Source of the DNA: Rhizobium ecuadorense
GTDB taxonomy: Bacteria > Pseudomonadota > Alphaproteobacteria > Rhizobiales > Rhizobiaceae
Direction: 5' to 3'
Assembly: GCF_001187535.1 (NCBI RefSeq)
Contig: NZ_LFIO01001065.1
Span: 1-64,000 of the forward strand
Length of the DNA stretch: 64,000 bases
Shown here: positions 35,746 through 46,235 of the stretch, piece after piece
Layout: every line of letters starts with the position of its first letter
Position numbering within the stretch: position 1 is the stretch's first letter
Notes under the pieces: generated by a model
The model's database searches: none
The model's input: only the letters and a program-made list of their open reading frames with translations
What the model was told of the DNA's origin: nothing
Translations under genes and position numbers: made by a program

Positions 35746-38700
35746 CGAGCGGGTCCGCATTTTTCGAGATCGGCGCGAGGACGAATTTTTCGTTTCTCGA
35801 AGGCGCCTCCAGTCCTGAGGAAATGGTCGTGCAGGCCGCTCATCTCCGGCTCGGCGGTCTCGGCATTGCGGACCGGAATTCGGTTGCCGGCGTGGTCAGG
35901 GCGCATGCGCAGGCGTTGCAGCTCGAGGAGAGATACAGGAACAGAGATGCGATCATCGCCCAGGCGGAGAAAGAAGGGAAAAAGGAAAGGATTTTCGATC
36001 CCATCCGGATTCAGCCGGGCGCCCGTCTGGTCTTTTCAGATGACACGCCGGATATCCTCGCCTACCCCCGCAATCGACGGGGCTGGGCAAATCTCTGCCG
36101 CCTTCTCAGCGCCGGCAATCTGAAGGAAGAAGCGGTCAAGGGAAGCTGCCTCCTGACGGAAGCGGAGCTGATGGAATGGGGAGACGAGATGATGCTCGCG
36201 CTCGTTCCCGATCGCACCCTTGTCGATCGTCAGGGGGGCCAGTCGGTGCTGGAAGATTATCTGGAACGGTTTCGCAGACGGTTTCGCAAGGGTTTTTTTA
36301 TGGCGCTGGCGCCAGCCTATGACGGTCGCGACCGGCAGGTCTTTGCGGTGCTTGCCATGCTTGCGGCGCGAAACCGCGTGCCGCTGATTGCGACCAACCA
36401 GCCGCTTTATCATCATCCCGAACGACGGCCGCTTTCGGATGTGGTGATCGCGATCCGGGAGCATGTCGAGATAGCGCAGGCCGGATTCCTGCTGGCGCCG
36501 AATGCCGAGCGCTACCTTAAGGATTCACGTGAAATGGTCCGGATCTTCCGGGACTATCCCGGCGCGATCGAAAATAGCCAGGCCTTCTTCGATAAGCTGA
36601 CCTTTTCGCTGAAGGAATTGGAGCATAATTATCCGCCTGAAAACGATCCCGGCGAAACGCCGCAGCAGACGCTCGAGAGGCTGACGAGGGCGGGAGCGGC
36701 AAGGCGCTATCCCGCGGGTGTGCCGCTCAAGGTGGCGCAGCAGATCGATTATGAACTGAAACTCATCGGCGACAAGAACTACGCCTCCTACTTCCTGACG
36801 GTTTACAGGATCATCCAGCACGCCCGTTATGACCTCAAGGTCTTGTGCCAGGGGCGCGGCTCGGCGGCAAATTCGGTCATCTGCTATTGCCTCGAAATTA
36901 CGGAAGTCGATCCTCAAAAAAGCACGCTGCTGTTCGACCGTTTCATTTCGATGGACCGCGACGAACCGCCGGATATCGATGTCGATTTCGAACATGATCG
37001 GCGCGAAGAGGTCATTCAGTTCATCTACAGAACCTACAAAAGAGAACATGCCGGGCTGACGGCAGGGGTGACCACCTACCGGACCCGTTCGGCCGGCCGC
37101 GAGGTCGCCAAGGCCTTCGGACTGTCGGAGGATGTCCAGTCGGCGATCAGCAGCCTCGTCTGGGGCTGGTCGGAGGACAATCTCTCCGAGCGGGATGCCA
37201 AGGCGGCCGGCCTCGACATCAAGGATCCGGTCACCAGGAACGTGCTGAAATATGCCTCCGAGCTTCTCGGCTTCCCGCGCCACCTCACCCAGCATGTCGG
37301 CGGCTTCGTCATCACACGGGACCGGCTCGACGAGGTGGTGCCGATCATGAAGACGGCGATGCCGGATCGCTACATGATCGAATGGGACAAGGACGATCTC
37401 GACAACGTCAAGATCCTCAAGGTGGATGTGCTAGCGCTCGGCATGCTGACCTGCCTGCGGAAGGGTTTTTCGCTGCTTGAACTGCATTACGGCGTGAAGA
37501 AGACGCTCGCCGATCTCGGCAACAGGGAACATGGGGACGAAGGCAGACCCGTTTACGAGATGATGGGCCGGGCCGATACGCTTGGCGTTTTCCAGATCGA
37601 GAGCCGGGCGCAGATGAGCATGCTGCCGCGTCTTAAACCGAAGCTATTCTACGACCTCGTCATCGAGGTGGCGATCGTCCGGCCGGGACCGATCCAGGGC
37701 GATATGGTGCATCCCTATCTGAAGCGCCGGGAGCAGCGGACCAGGAATATCCCGATCGAATATCCGAGCGAGGAGCTGAAAACGGTTCTGGAAAGAACCC
37801 TCGGCGTGCCGCTGTTTCAGGAACAGGCGATGCAGATCGCCATCACCGCCGCAGGCTTTGCGCCTGCGGAAGCCGACAAGCTTCGCAGAGCGATGGCGAC
37901 ATTCAAGCGAACCGGCACGATCGGCAATTTCGCGACGCGGTTTATCGAGGGAATGACCTCGAAGGGTTATACCCGGGAATTCGCGCAGCAGTGTTTCAAC
38001 CAGATTAAAGGCTTCGGTGAATATGGCTTCCCTGAAAGCCATGCCGCCTCCTTTGCGCTGCTTGTCTATGCCTCCTCATGGCTCAAGGCCTATTATCCCG
38101 ACGTCTTCTGCGCGGCGATGCTGAATTCCCAGCCGATGGGGTTTTATGCGCCGGCGCAGTTGGTCCGGGATGCACGCGAACACGGGGTCAAGATCCTGCC
38201 GGTCGACATCAACGAATCCGACTGGGATTGCGGTCTGGAGGCGGCCGGTTTCGATCCGAATGCCGTCGATTTCCGTCACCGTGAGATGCGCGGGATCATC
38301 AAGGCGCGGCATGCGGTACGGCTCGGCTTTCGGCAGATCAAGGGCGTCTCGGATAAGGAGATGGAGCTGCTCGTCAAACATCGAGGTAGAGGCTACGGTT
38401 CCGTTCGGGATCTCTGGCTGCGGTCCGGCCTGCAGAAATCCGTCATCGAGCGGCTGGCGGATGCCGATGCCTTCCAATCCCTCAAACTATCGCGACGCGA
38501 CGCGCTCTGGGCGGTGCGGGCGTTGGATGTGAAGAGCGCGGCCGAGGAGCTGCCGCTTTTCGAGCCGGTCCGTCATGTCGATCTCCAGGCTGAGCCGGCA
38601 ACGAAGCTGCCGGACATGCTGCCCGGAGAACAGGTCATCGAGGACTATCGTTATCTCTCGCTGTCGCTGAAGGCGCATCCGGTCTCCTTCCTGCGCGAGG

Positions 38701-39206
38701 AATTGCGGCATGCCGATGTGACGCGCAATGTCGATCTGTTGACGGTTCCCAACGGCAGAAGGGTGACGATCGCGGGCCTGGTGCTGGTGCGCCAACGGCC
38801 GGGATCGGCCAAAGGCGTGATCTTCATGACGCTCGAGGATGAGACCGGCGTCGCCAATGCGATCGTCTGGCCGAAGATCTTCGACACATACCGCTCGGTT
38901 GTGATGGGCGCCCGGCTGGTGAAAATCCGCGGCAGGCTGCAAAGCCAGAGCGGCGTGATCCATACCGTCGTCGAGCATATCGAGGACATGACACCGGCGC
39001 TCGGCATCCTACAGCGCGAGGCCCGGCGTTTCGGCGTCTGCGAGCGGGCAGACGAAGTGCTGAGTCCAGGTGTCGATCAGCGGCAGAAAAAGCGTGCGCA
39101 TGCACAGGAGAGAGCGGATCTGGAAAAACGGATGGTGGCCACAGGCCGCAATTCCGGCATAGCGGAAACTGCCGAGGTGATGCCGCGCGGACGCAACTTC
39201 CATTAA
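35742..39206 (+). CDS. dnaE2: error-prone DNA polymerase III alpha subunit DnaE2 (ImuC)
   Basis: The 1154-residue product begins with a PHP domain ([31 protein letters not shown]). The polymerase core follows with [16 protein letters not shown] near 368 and the catalytic [15 protein letters not shown] near 410, then [18 protein letters not shown] near 645. An OB-fold lies near the C-terminus ([29 protein letters not shown]). It is the catalytic unit of the SOS mutasome. The C-terminus lacks the replicative DnaE tail. It is the last gene of the LexA-controlled cassette. Confidence 0.95.
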   Translation: MTSGSAFFEIGARTNFSFLEGASSPEEMVVQAAHLRLGGLGIADRNSVAGVVRAHAQALQLEERYRNRDAIIAQAEKEGKKERIFDPIRIQPGARLVFSDDTPDILAYPRNRRGWANLCRLLSAGNLKEEAVKGSCLLTEAELMEWGDEMMLALVPDRTLVDRQGGQSVLEDYLERFRRRFRKGFFMALAPAYDGRDRQVFAVLAMLAARNRVPLIATNQPLYHHPERRPLSDVVIAIREHVEIAQAGFLLAPNAERYLKDSREMVRIFRDYPGAIENSQAFFDKLTFSLKELEHNYPPENDPGETPQQTLERLTRAGAARRYPAGVPLKVAQQIDYELKLIGDKNYASYFLTVYRIIQHARYDLKVLCQGRGSAANSVICYCLEITEVDPQKSTLLFDRFISMDRDEPPDIDVDFEHDRREEVIQFIYRTYKREHAGLTAGVTTYRTRSAGREVAKAFGLSEDVQSAISSLVWGWSEDNLSERDAKAAGLDIKDPVTRNVLKYASELLGFPRHLTQHVGGFVITRDRLDEVVPIMKTAMPDRYMIEWDKDDLDNVKILKVDVLALGMLTCLRKGFSLLELHYGVKKTLADLGNREHGDEGRPVYEMMGRADTLGVFQIESRAQMSMLPRLKPKLFYDLVIEVAIVRPGPIQGDMVHPYLKRREQRTRNIPIEYPSEELKTVLERTLGVPLFQEQAMQIAITAAGFAPAEADKLRRAMATFKRTGTIGNFATRFIEGMTSKGYTREFAQQCFNQIKGFGEYGFPESHAASFALLVYASSWLKAYYPDVFCAAMLNSQPMGFYAPAQLVRDAREHGVKILPVDINESDWDCGLEAAGFDPNAVDFRHREMRGIIKARHAVRLGFRQIKGVSDKEMELLVKHRGRGYGSVRDLWLRSGLQKSVIERLADADAFQSLKLSRRDALWAVRALDVKSAAEELPLFEPVRHVDLQAEPATKLPDMLPGEQVIEDYRYLSLSLKAHPVSFLREELRHADVTRNVDLLTVPNGRRVTIAGLVLVRQRPGSAKGVIFMTLEDETGVANAIVWPKIFDTYRSVVMGARLVKIRGRLQSQSGVIHTVVEHIEDMTPALGILQREARRFGVCERADEVLSPGVDQRQKKRAHAQERADLEKRMVATGRNSGIAETAEVMPRGRNFH

Positions 39207-39352
39207 AATGCGCCACACCGATCGGGATCTCGCTGCCCGCCTTCAGTTGCCTTATGGCGTCATCATCCTGGAAGCACTGGATAATCCCGGACGAAATGCA
39301 TCGGCTTCTCATTTCGACGCCGCGTCCGGTGAAGCGGGGCTCGAATTTTTTC

Positions 39353-39358
39353 TTGACA
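39353..39358 (+). promoter_or_regulatory. possible -35 element of bfd-bfr
   Basis: TTGACA is a perfect -35 hexamer 58 bases before bfd, within an AT-rich stretch. No strong -10 stands at 17 bases (CAGAAA), so start-site placement is uncertain. No clear Irr or RirA box could be assigned. Confidence 0.3.
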
Positions 39359-39415
39359 GCCACCATCTTCTTTAGCAGAAAACACGATAGTCAGTGTCAT
39401 GTTTGGAATGAAGAC

Positions 39416-39727
39416 GTGCTTGTCTGCAGCTGCAATTATATAACCGACAAGGAAATCCGGGAGGTTATCACCAACCTTCTCGATGAAGATTGTTGGCAGC
39501 TTATCGTGCCGGCGAAGGTCTATCACGCCATGGAAAAACGTGGCCGTTGCTGCGGCTGTTTCCCCAATGTCGTCGATATCATTATCCAGACGACCGAGGA
39601 ATATCACGCCCGTCGCCACTCGACGGAGACCGAAATATTTGATTTCATGTCCCGCTTGAAACAATTCCATGAGGAAAACAGGAGAGCGGACATTGAAAGG
39701 CGACAAAAAGGTCATCGAGCGGCTTAA
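39416..39727 (+). CDS. bfd: bacterioferritin-associated ferredoxin, [2Fe-2S]
   Basis: The 103-residue product starts at GTG 39416 and begins [14 protein letters not shown]. Cluster ligands are Cys4 and Cys6 plus the pair around GRCCGCFP (Cys45 and Cys48). Bfd reduces the ferric core of bacterioferritin to release iron. An upstream in-frame ATG (39254) would add 54 residues unlike the family. The 3' end overlaps bfr by 35 bases, indicating tight coupling. Confidence 0.87.
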   Translation: MLVCSCNYITDKEIREVITNLLDEDCWQLIVPAKVYHAMEKRGRCCGCFPNVVDIIIQTTEEYHARRHSTETEIFDFMSRLKQFHEENRRADIERRQKGHRAA

Positions 39728-40178
39728 CGAGGCGTTGTTCCTCGAGCTCGGGGCGGTCAATCAATATTGGGTTCATTATCGTCTTCTTGAGGACTGGGGC
39801 TACACCAAGCTCGCCAAGAAGGAACGCGCCGAATCTATCGAAGAGATGCACCATGCCGACCGGCTTGTTGCACGCATCATTTTCCTCGAAGGCCATCCCA
39901 ATCTGCAGGTCCTTGCGCCTCTGCGCATCGGCCAGAACGTCAAGGAAGTGCTGGAGGCCGATCTTGCCGGCGAATACGACGCCCGCGCGGCCTACAAGAA
40001 ATCGCGCGATATCTGTTATGAGGCCGGTGATTACGTTTCCATGAAGCTCTTCGAAGAGCTGCTGATGGATGAGGAGGGCCATATCGACTTCCTCGAAACG
40101 CAGCTCGAGCTGCTCGGGAAAATCGGCGAAAGCAAATACGGCCAGCTCAACGCCGACTCCGCCGACGAAGCCGAATAG
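39693..40178 (+). CDS. bfr: bacterioferritin
   Basis: With TTG 39693 as start (AGGAG 7 bases before), the 161-residue product numbers exactly like canonical bacterioferritins. The ferroxidase ligands are Glu18, Glu51, His54, Glu94, Glu127 and His130, and the heme ligand is Met52. It forms a 24-mer that oxidises and stores iron in the cytoplasm. The ATG eight codons upstream (39669) would shift this numbering and lacks a ribosome site, so the rare TTG is preferred. Confidence 0.95.
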   Translation: MKGDKKVIERLNEALFLELGAVNQYWVHYRLLEDWGYTKLAKKERAESIEEMHHADRLVARIIFLEGHPNLQVLAPLRIGQNVKEVLEADLAGEYDARAAYKKSRDICYEAGDYVSMKLFEELLMDEEGHIDFLETQLELLGKIGESKYGQLNADSADEAE

Positions 40179-40266
40179 GATTCAAACGAAGATCGGCCGC
40201 TTGGGTGGCCGGTCTTCCGCACCTGCCTTATCGCAGCTGCAAACCAGTCCGATTATCCCGTATCGC

Positions 40267-40800
40267 TCAGTCTTCCGATTGCAGTCCTGCCAGATGCTGG
40301 AATTCGGCCACCACCCGGTCGTAGACGCTGCGCTTGAAGGAAACGATCAGCCCCGGCAGTTCCTGCATCGGCTTCCATTCCCAGGAATCGAATTCCGGCT
40401 CGTGGCCGCCGGGCGGCGGGTTGATGGCGATCTCGCTGTCGTCGCCATCGAAACGGAAAGCGAACCAGCGCTGCGTCTGGCCGCGGAATTTTCCCTTCAA
40501 TCCGATGCCGATCAGTGCCGGCGGCAGATCATAGTTGATCCAGTCTGCCGCTTCGGCAAGCAGGGTCACCGTCTTGATGCCGGTCTCCTCGTAGAGCTCG
40601 CGATAGGCGGCGTCCAACGGATCCTCGCCCTTGTCGATGCCGCCCTGCGGCATCTGCCAGAGCTGCGGCGAGCCGTCATATTCCGAATTGCCGTCGGGAA
40701 TGCGCCGCCCGGCCCAGACGAGGCCATCGCGGTTCAGGATCATCACGCCGACGCAGGGGCGGTAGGGCAGATCCTCGGCTTTCACGGTCGCCTGGCTCAT
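40267..40800 (-). CDS. rppH: RNA pyrophosphohydrolase (Nudix), RppH
   Basis: The 177-residue product has the RppH-type [22 protein letters not shown] start and a full Nudix box, [23 protein letters not shown], near 52-74. It removes pyrophosphate from RNA 5' ends and starts decay; some relatives hydrolyse dinucleoside polyphosphates. ATG 40800 has GGAGAAG upstream; the ATG four codons earlier does not. It follows the deacetylase-like gene by 27 bases. Confidence 0.9.
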   Translation of the reverse strand: MSQATVKAEDLPYRPCVGVMILNRDGLVWAGRRIPDGNSEYDGSPQLWQMPQGGIDKGEDPLDAAYRELYEETGIKTVTLLAEAADWINYDLPPALIGIGLKGKFRGQTQRWFAFRFDGDDSEIAINPPPGGHEPEFDSWEWKPMQELPGLIVSFKRSVYDRVVAEFQHLAGLQSED

Positions 40801-40827
40801 CTTCTTCTCCATTCAGGGAAACTTGTG

Positions 40828-42021
40828 TCAGGGATTTTTGGGGTCGTTGGAAAGGGCGGCGACGCCGACGATCTCGATGCCGCGCATCGCAGCCTCCTCG
40901 CTCCATTTGGCGATGGCGTCGACACTTTCGTCGAAAGCCGAGGCGACGCCGATCGCCTGACCGTTCTTGCGAGCGATGCGCTCGAGCTCGTCGAGCTTCT
41001 TCAGGACGGCGTTGATATCGAGCTGGCCGTCGAGCTGCAGGTCGGCGAAGGCATAGGGCAGTTCGGTTCCCTTGGCGACATCAGCCGTCTTCGACTGCGC
41101 CGAGGTGCCGTCGTCGAGGAACAGCAGGCCGCGTTTGCCGATATCGCGCATGACAGGCTCCATGGCGGTGGAATCGGAGAGGAAACGGCCGCCGAGATAA
41201 TTCATGACGCCGGTATAATTGGTGATCTCGCCCATCGCCTTGTGCAGGTTTTCGATGTTGCGGGCGACAGGCTTCGACGTCAGCAGCGTCTCGGGACCCG
41301 GATCGTTCGCCGGATAATCAAATGGCTCGAGCGGCACTTGCAGGAGGATCTCATGGCCGCCGCGGCGGGCTTCCTGCATCCAGCGCTGCAGGCTGTTGCC
41401 ACTTGCGGCAAAGGCGAAGGTGATTTCTTCAGGCAATTCGGCGATGGCGCGCTGCGTCCCAGTCTGGCTGAGTCCGAGGCCGCTGACGACGATGGCGATG
41501 CGGACGCCGCGCGCACCGGATGAAGGGCGGGCATACTGATCCATCGGGCGCCGGCCATCAGGGCCGACGATCGGAAGCCTGCCGAACGGGGTGTCTTCGA
41601 GCAGCGCCTCATTCGGCTGGGCCGCCATGCGCGGATCCTGGCCGATCTGCATGGCATCGACCAGCACCGGCCCGCTGCCGTCGCGCGGGCGGGGGCTATA
41701 TTTGGTGACCACGGAGCCATCGCCGGTGACCATCTGTTCGACATTGGCGCCCGAGCGCGGTTCGGCGCGCGGCATGCCGTCCGCCGTCTGGTTGGCGGTT
41801 GTCGCCGGTGGCTGGGGGCTATTGGCGGGCGCTGCGGCCTGTTCGGCCGCTGGGGGCTTGGCGCGTTCGAGACCATCGCCACGAAACGCCGTATAGAGGG
41901 AAAAGCCGCCTATCGCGAAAAGGCAAAGACTGGCGGCGATACGGCCGAGGCGCAGAACACCCGGGCGCCGGCTGCCGGTTTTGCGGTTGCGGCCTAAAGG
42001 CGCATGCAGGTCCGTTCCCAA
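40828..42021 (-). CDS. divergent polysaccharide deacetylase family protein (YibQ-like)
   Basis: The 397-residue product has a single membrane anchor near 25-45, a Pro/Ala/Gln-rich linker to about 125, and a C-terminal divergent polysaccharide deacetylase domain (RIAIVVSGLGLSQTGTQRAI, MQEARRGGHEILLQVPLEPFDYPANDPG, NYTGVMNYLGGRF). It is likely periplasmic. Catalytic residues of true deacetylases are only partly kept, as usual for this branch. The start is placed at TTG 42021 with GGAG upstream; the longer frame to 42099 runs through the ctpA terminator. It sits in a wall-related cluster with ctpA and envC. Confidence 0.78.
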   Translation of the reverse strand: MGTDLHAPLGRNRKTGSRRPGVLRLGRIAASLCLFAIGGFSLYTAFRGDGLERAKPPAAEQAAAPANSPQPPATTANQTADGMPRAEPRSGANVEQMVTGDGSVVTKYSPRPRDGSGPVLVDAMQIGQDPRMAAQPNEALLEDTPFGRLPIVGPDGRRPMDQYARPSSGARGVRIAIVVSGLGLSQTGTQRAIAELPEEITFAFAASGNSLQRWMQEARRGGHEILLQVPLEPFDYPANDPGPETLLTSKPVARNIENLHKAMGEITNYTGVMNYLGGRFLSDSTAMEPVMRDIGKRGLLFLDDGTSAQSKTADVAKGTELPYAFADLQLDGQLDINAVLKKLDELERIARKNGQAIGVASAFDESVDAIAKWSEEAAMRGIEIVGVAALSNDPKNP

Positions 42022-42061
42022 TTTTTTTACCCGCTCCAAAACCGGGAAACAGCAGAAAGGC

Positions 42062-42090
42062 TCAAGGCCGGGCGAGCTGCCCGGCCTTGA
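42062..42090 (-). terminator. hairpin after ctpA
   Basis: TCAAGGCCGGGC (42062-42073) and GCCCGGCCTTGA (42079-42090) form a 12-bp perfect stem. On the minus strand only a short T-rich stretch (CCTTTCT) follows, so termination may be partial and the downstream gene may still be read. Confidence 0.6.
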
Positions 42091-42098
42091 ACTGATCA

Positions 42099-43421
42099 TT
42101 ACTTGGCGACGACGGCCTTGTCAGGGTTCGGCGGGAAGGCCGGATCGGTCTTCTTGCCGCGCAGCAGATCGAGCGCGTAGTTCAACTGAACGTCATCCTT
42201 CGGATCCGGGGGCACATAGGCAACGGAGCCCGAACCTTCGTCGGTCTCGCTCTGGCCCTTGATATGGCCGCGCAGGCTGGATTCGCCTTCGGTCACCATC
42301 TTGCCCTGCAGTTCCTCCGGCAGCGGCTCCTCGACCTTAATGTCGGGGGTGATGCCGGTGCCCTGGATCGAGCGGCCCGACGGCGTGTAGTAGAGCGCCG
42401 TGGTCAGGCGCAGCGCGCCGTTTTCGCCGAGCGGGATGATCGTCTGGACGGAGCCCTTGCCGAAGGAGCGCGTGCCGAGAACGGTGGCGCGGCGCAGATC
42501 CTGAAGCGCGCCGGCGACGATTTCCGATGCGGAAGCCGAACCGCCATTGATCAGCACGATCACCGGCTTGCCATCCGTCAGGTCGCCCGGGCCTGCATTG
42601 AAGCGGCGGGTTTCATCGGGATTGCGGCCGCGGGTCGACACGACCTCGCCGCGCTGCAGTAGCGCATCGGAGACGTTGATCGCCTGGTCGAGCAGACCGC
42701 CCGGATTGAGGCGCAGGTCGAGGACATAACCCTTCAGCTTGTCGGCCGGAACGGTGTCCTTGATCTTCTTGATCGCCTTTTCCATGTCGGGATAGGTCTT
42801 CTCGGTGAAGGAGATGATGCGGAGATAACCGACATCGTCCTCGACACGCGATTTGACGGCCTGGACGGCGACGACGTCACGGACGATCGTCAGCTCGATC
42901 GGCTTGTCGGCGCCCTTGCGGATCAGCGTCAGCTTGATCGGCGTGTTGACGGCGCCACGCATCTTCTCCACGGCGTCCTCAAGCTTCAGGCCACGCACGG
43001 ACTGGCCGTCGATCTCGGAGATATAATCGCCGGCGAGAACACCGGCCTTGGCGGCGGGCGTATCGTCGATCGGGGTGATGACCTTGACGAGCTCGTCTTC
43101 CATGGTGACTTCGATGCCGAGGCCGCCGAACTCACCCTTGGTCTGGGTGCGCATGTCCTCGGCGTCCTTCGCATTCATGTAGCTCGAATGCGGATCCAGC
43201 GAGGAGAGCATGCCGTTGATGGCGTTTTCGATCAGCTTGTCTTCGGCCGGCGGCGTCACGTATTGGGCGCGCACACGCTCGAAGACGTCACCGAACACCG
43301 AGAGTTCCTTGTAGGTGGATGATCCGGCCGCTTCTGCCGGCACACCCGCCGAGTAAATGACGCTCATGGCAGTCGCACCCATCAATGCGCCGACCAGAAC
43401 AAGAGAAGCCCTACGAATCAT
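42099..43421 (-). CDS. ctpA: carboxy-terminal processing protease CtpA (S41)
   Basis: The 440-residue product has an N-terminal signal/anchor (about 3-30), a PDZ domain (GGLGIEVTMEDELVKVITPIDDTPA near 85, LAGDYISEIDG), and the S41 catalytic region with the nucleophile Ser in GGSASASEIVAGAL near 300 and the Lys in GTRSFGKGSVQ near 325. It is a periplasmic serine protease trimming C-termini, often of wall hydrolases or their regulators. ATG 43421 follows GGAAAGG and overlaps the end of the envC-like gene by 11 bases, linking it to wall hydrolysis. Confidence 0.92.
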   Translation of the reverse strand: MIRRASLVLVGALMGATAMSVIYSAGVPAEAAGSSTYKELSVFGDVFERVRAQYVTPPAEDKLIENAINGMLSSLDPHSSYMNAKDAEDMRTQTKGEFGGLGIEVTMEDELVKVITPIDDTPAAKAGVLAGDYISEIDGQSVRGLKLEDAVEKMRGAVNTPIKLTLIRKGADKPIELTIVRDVVAVQAVKSRVEDDVGYLRIISFTEKTYPDMEKAIKKIKDTVPADKLKGYVLDLRLNPGGLLDQAINVSDALLQRGEVVSTRGRNPDETRRFNAGPGDLTDGKPVIVLINGGSASASEIVAGALQDLRRATVLGTRSFGKGSVQTIIPLGENGALRLTTALYYTPSGRSIQGTGITPDIKVEEPLPEELQGKMVTEGESSLRGHIKGQSETDEGSGSVAYVPPDPKDDVQLNYALDLLRGKKTDPAFPPNPDKAVVAK

Positions 43422-44841
43422 TGCGTGCCTTTCCAGTGTCTTTGGCGGTCCACCACGGTCGGGAATCGACCGGTTTACCGTCCTTTCGAAATTCAATGTA
43501 AAGCGTTGGCCGGTCCGTTTCCAGCGCCAATGCAGTTGCGCTTGCCACTCTTTTCGCCCCCATCACGGCGAGCGGCTCGCCGGAGAAAACGAATTTTCCC
43601 TGACGGGTATTGATCGTATCCATTCCCGAGAGAACCAAGTGGTAGCCATCGCCGGTGTCGAGGATGATCATCTGGCCGTAACTGCGGAAAGCGCCGGCGA
43701 AAACCACCAGGCCATCGGCAGGCGCGGTCACCACAGTCTCCGGATTGGTGGCGACCGTCATTCCCATCGCCTCGTGCCCGGTGCCGTCGGCATCGCCGAA
43801 CTGGCGCAGGATATCGCCCGCAACGGGCACCTCCAATTTCGCCTTCAATTCTCCGAAGGGATATGCGGGCGCAATGCGGTTTTTATCGGGCACACCGCTG
43901 TCGGCCAGGGCCTTGGCCTGGGCGCGCTGCTCGTCGGTCATCAGCCTGCGGTTCTCCTCCGCCTGGCGGGCGGCGGCGGCCGCGTCGCGCACCGAAGCGA
44001 TCTCGGATTCCATCGAGGCAACGAGGCCTTCCAGGCTGGTCGCCTTGCCCGCCAGTTCCTCGGAGCGTTTTCTCTCGGCCTGGAGTTCGGCGGCGTTGCT
44101 GCGGCTGAGCTTGTCGTTTTCGGCAAGCAGCAGGTCCATGCGCCGCTCTTCCTCGATGCCGTTGGTCATCGTCGCAGTCAGGCCGGCCTTCTCGGCGGCG
44201 CTTGCGGCCTGCAAGGCGGCGAGGCTTGCAAGGTCTCCGGCCAGTTTGTCGGTCTCCTTGCGGATGCCTGGAACAACGGCGCCGAGCAGGATGGCGCTGC
44301 GCACCGAGGCGAGTGCGTCATCAGGGGTGACGAGCAAAGCGGGCGGCGGGTTGCGGCCCATGCGCTGGAGCGCTGCCAGCACCTCGGCCAGAAGGCCGCG
44401 GCGCTCGTGCAGGGAACGGCGGATGTCATCCTCCTTGACGCCGAGATCGGCAAGCTTCTTCTCGCTTTCGAGGATCTGCTTGTCGAGCCCCTTGCGGCGG
44501 GCGGCAGACTCGATCAACGCCTGGCGGATGCTTTGCGTGCTCTTTTCCAGATCGGCGATGCTCTGTTGAAGCGCACTCACCTTGTCGCTGGAAAGACTGA
44601 TGGTTTTCGACAGGGTTTCGAGTTCGGCGCGGGTCTTATCCCGTTTGACGGCCAGTTCGGCGGCCGGATCGGGCGGCGGCGGCTCGGCTGCCGGCTGCTG
44701 GCCAGATGGTGCCGCTTCAGATGGGGCATCCTGCGCCCGGACGATGAAGGGATCTGCCGACACGGCAATCGCCGCCACACCGATACCGGCAGCGATAGCC
44801 GGCAGGATCATGCGGTGTCGCCTGGTGGATGCTCTCGTCAT
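43411..44841 (-). CDS. EnvC-like M23-domain murein hydrolase activator
   Basis: The 476-residue product has a signal peptide (about 10-37, ending VRAQD), an extended coiled coil (about 60-310, rich in Leu/Glu/Lys heptads) and a C-terminal LytM/M23 domain (PVAGDILRQFGDADGTGHEAMGMTVAT, ADGLVVFAGAFRSYGQMIILDTGDGYH). The HxxxD/HxH zinc set appears incomplete, as in EnvC, which activates amidases rather than cutting wall itself. Residue-level loss was judged by eye. The gene is coupled to ctpA. Confidence 0.82.
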   Translation of the reverse strand: MTRASTRRHRMILPAIAAGIGVAAIAVSADPFIVRAQDAPSEAAPSGQQPAAEPPPPDPAAELAVKRDKTRAELETLSKTISLSSDKVSALQQSIADLEKSTQSIRQALIESAARRKGLDKQILESEKKLADLGVKEDDIRRSLHERRGLLAEVLAALQRMGRNPPPALLVTPDDALASVRSAILLGAVVPGIRKETDKLAGDLASLAALQAASAAEKAGLTATMTNGIEEERRMDLLLAENDKLSRSNAAELQAERKRSEELAGKATSLEGLVASMESEIASVRDAAAAARQAEENRRLMTDEQRAQAKALADSGVPDKNRIAPAYPFGELKAKLEVPVAGDILRQFGDADGTGHEAMGMTVATNPETVVTAPADGLVVFAGAFRSYGQMIILDTGDGYHLVLSGMDTINTRQGKFVFSGEPLAVMGAKRVASATALALETDRPTLYIEFRKDGKPVDSRPWWTAKDTGKARNDS

Positions 44842-44983
44842 GCGTGTTGGGGCACTTTCTCAAATCGCGCGGAGACTAAGCTGATTTGGCGTGCTTTGCC
44901 AGAAAGTTTGAAGCCCAACGGGTGACCAAGCAAACACGGCTGCGTGACCATGCGAATTGCCGAGGCATGAGGCCGGTGAGGCA

Positions 44984-45466
44984 TCAGACGCGGTGATAGG
45001 GGTGGCCGGAGAGGATGGTGACGGCGCGATAGAGCTGTTCGGCAATCAGCGTGCGCACGAGCTGATGCGGCCAGGTCATCTTGCCCAAGCAAAGCGTGGC
45101 GTCGGCACGGTCGTAGAGGGAAGGATCGAGGCCGTCGGCGCCGCCGATGGCGATCAACAGCTCGCGTTTGCCCTGGTCGCGATAGGAGCCGAGCAGGCCT
45201 GCGAAGGCTTCGCTGTCGAGCGCTTTGCCGCGTTCGTCGAGAAGAATGAGGACGCTGCCGTCGGCAAGCGATTTCACGAGCTGCGCCGCTTCCTCGCGCT
45301 TGCGGGTTTCCGCGTTGGAGGCGCGGCTTTCGGCCACTTCGGCTACACGGGTAAGTTCCAGGCCGACGGCAGGGCCGGCCTTGGCGAAACGGTCGAAATA
45401 ACGGGCCGCAAGATCCTTTTCGGGGCCGGATTTCAGCCGTCCCACCGCAAAAAGACCAATTCGCAT
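44984..45466 (-). CDS. rlmH: 23S rRNA pseudouridine-1915 N3-methyltransferase RlmH
   Basis: The 160-residue SPOUT-family protein starts MRIGLFAVGRLKSGPEKDL and has LDERGKALDSEAFAGLL near 85 and the knot region LIAIGGADGLDPSLYDRA, ending AVTILSGHPYHR. It methylates the pseudouridine of helix 69 on the assembled ribosome. The start follows GGGAGCGG. It pairs with rsfS upstream, as in many bacteria. Confidence 0.95.
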   Translation of the reverse strand: MRIGLFAVGRLKSGPEKDLAARYFDRFAKAGPAVGLELTRVAEVAESRASNAETRKREEAAQLVKSLADGSVLILLDERGKALDSEAFAGLLGSYRDQGKRELLIAIGGADGLDPSLYDRADATLCLGKMTWPHQLVRTLIAEQLYRAVTILSGHPYHRV

Positions 45467-45582
45467 TCATCCGCTCCCGCTGATGCGGCACATCGGGCGC
45501 ATAAGGCGCCACCGGCCGGTTTTCATATTGTCCGGCCAGCCAATGCCACATTCAGGCGCCGGACAGAATGCCGGCCTGCCTG

Positions 45583-46026
45583 TCAGTGCCGTGTTTCTTC
45601 ATCCATATCCGGAGCCGCCCACATCTTTTCGATGTTGTAGAACTCGCGGATTTCGGGACGGAACACATGCACGATAATGTCACCCGTGTCGATCAGCACC
45701 CAATCGCCGCCTTCCTGACCTTCGACGCGGGCCGTGCCGAGGCCGTCGTCCTTCAGGTCGGTGAGCAGGTGATCGGAGATCGCCATGACATGCCTGTTCG
45801 AGCGGCCGGAGACGACGATCATGTAGTCTCCCAGCGCCGATTTTCCGGCAATGTCGATGGTGACGATATCTTCAGCTTTGGAGTCCTCGAGGCTGGCGAG
45901 GACGGTTTCTAGGGCGCGGGCGGCGGCATCGGCGCCACGTTCCGCACTCTTCGGGATAACGGCGAGCGTTCTTCCCTTGGCGTGTACTGTTGTCAGTGCT
46001 TTCCCTTTCCTGGAATGACAAACCAT
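45583..46026 (-). CDS. rsfS: ribosomal silencing factor RsfS
   Basis: The RsfS/Iojap core is clear: LASLEDSKAEDIVTIDIAGKSALGDYMIVVSGRSNRHVMAISDHL and VEGQEGGDWVLIDTGDIIVHVFRPEIREFYNIEKMW. It binds L14 and blocks subunit joining in starvation. The start is uncertain. ATG 46026 gives 147 residues but has no ribosome site. AGGAAAGGGAAAG lies just before an in-frame CTG ten codons later (LTTVHAKGR), which may be the true start. It is upstream of rlmH by 117 bases. Confidence 0.9.
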   Translation of the reverse strand: MVCHSRKGKALTTVHAKGRTLAVIPKSAERGADAAARALETVLASLEDSKAEDIVTIDIAGKSALGDYMIVVSGRSNRHVMAISDHLLTDLKDDGLGTARVEGQEGGDWVLIDTGDIIVHVFRPEIREFYNIEKMWAAPDMDEETRH

Positions 46027-46235
46027 GCACAACACGAGATCCGATCGAGACCGGATCATGGTTAAGATAGGCATCAAACCATTAATGTTTCAAGACGTGC
46101 TAAGATACAGAACGGTCGAAAATCCGATCTGGCGTCCGAATTGAAGAATATTGCCGCGCGGGCTGCTGGTGCGGGCGGTGTACAGTTTCCGTACCGCCGC
46201 GTAAAGTGCGGCAAATTCCACGATTTCACGATTCG

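Noticed and set aside
36526..36541. Second parS-like sequence (TTCACGTGAAAT core)
   Set aside because: Only about 12 of 16 positions match and it lies within dnaE2 coding sequence.
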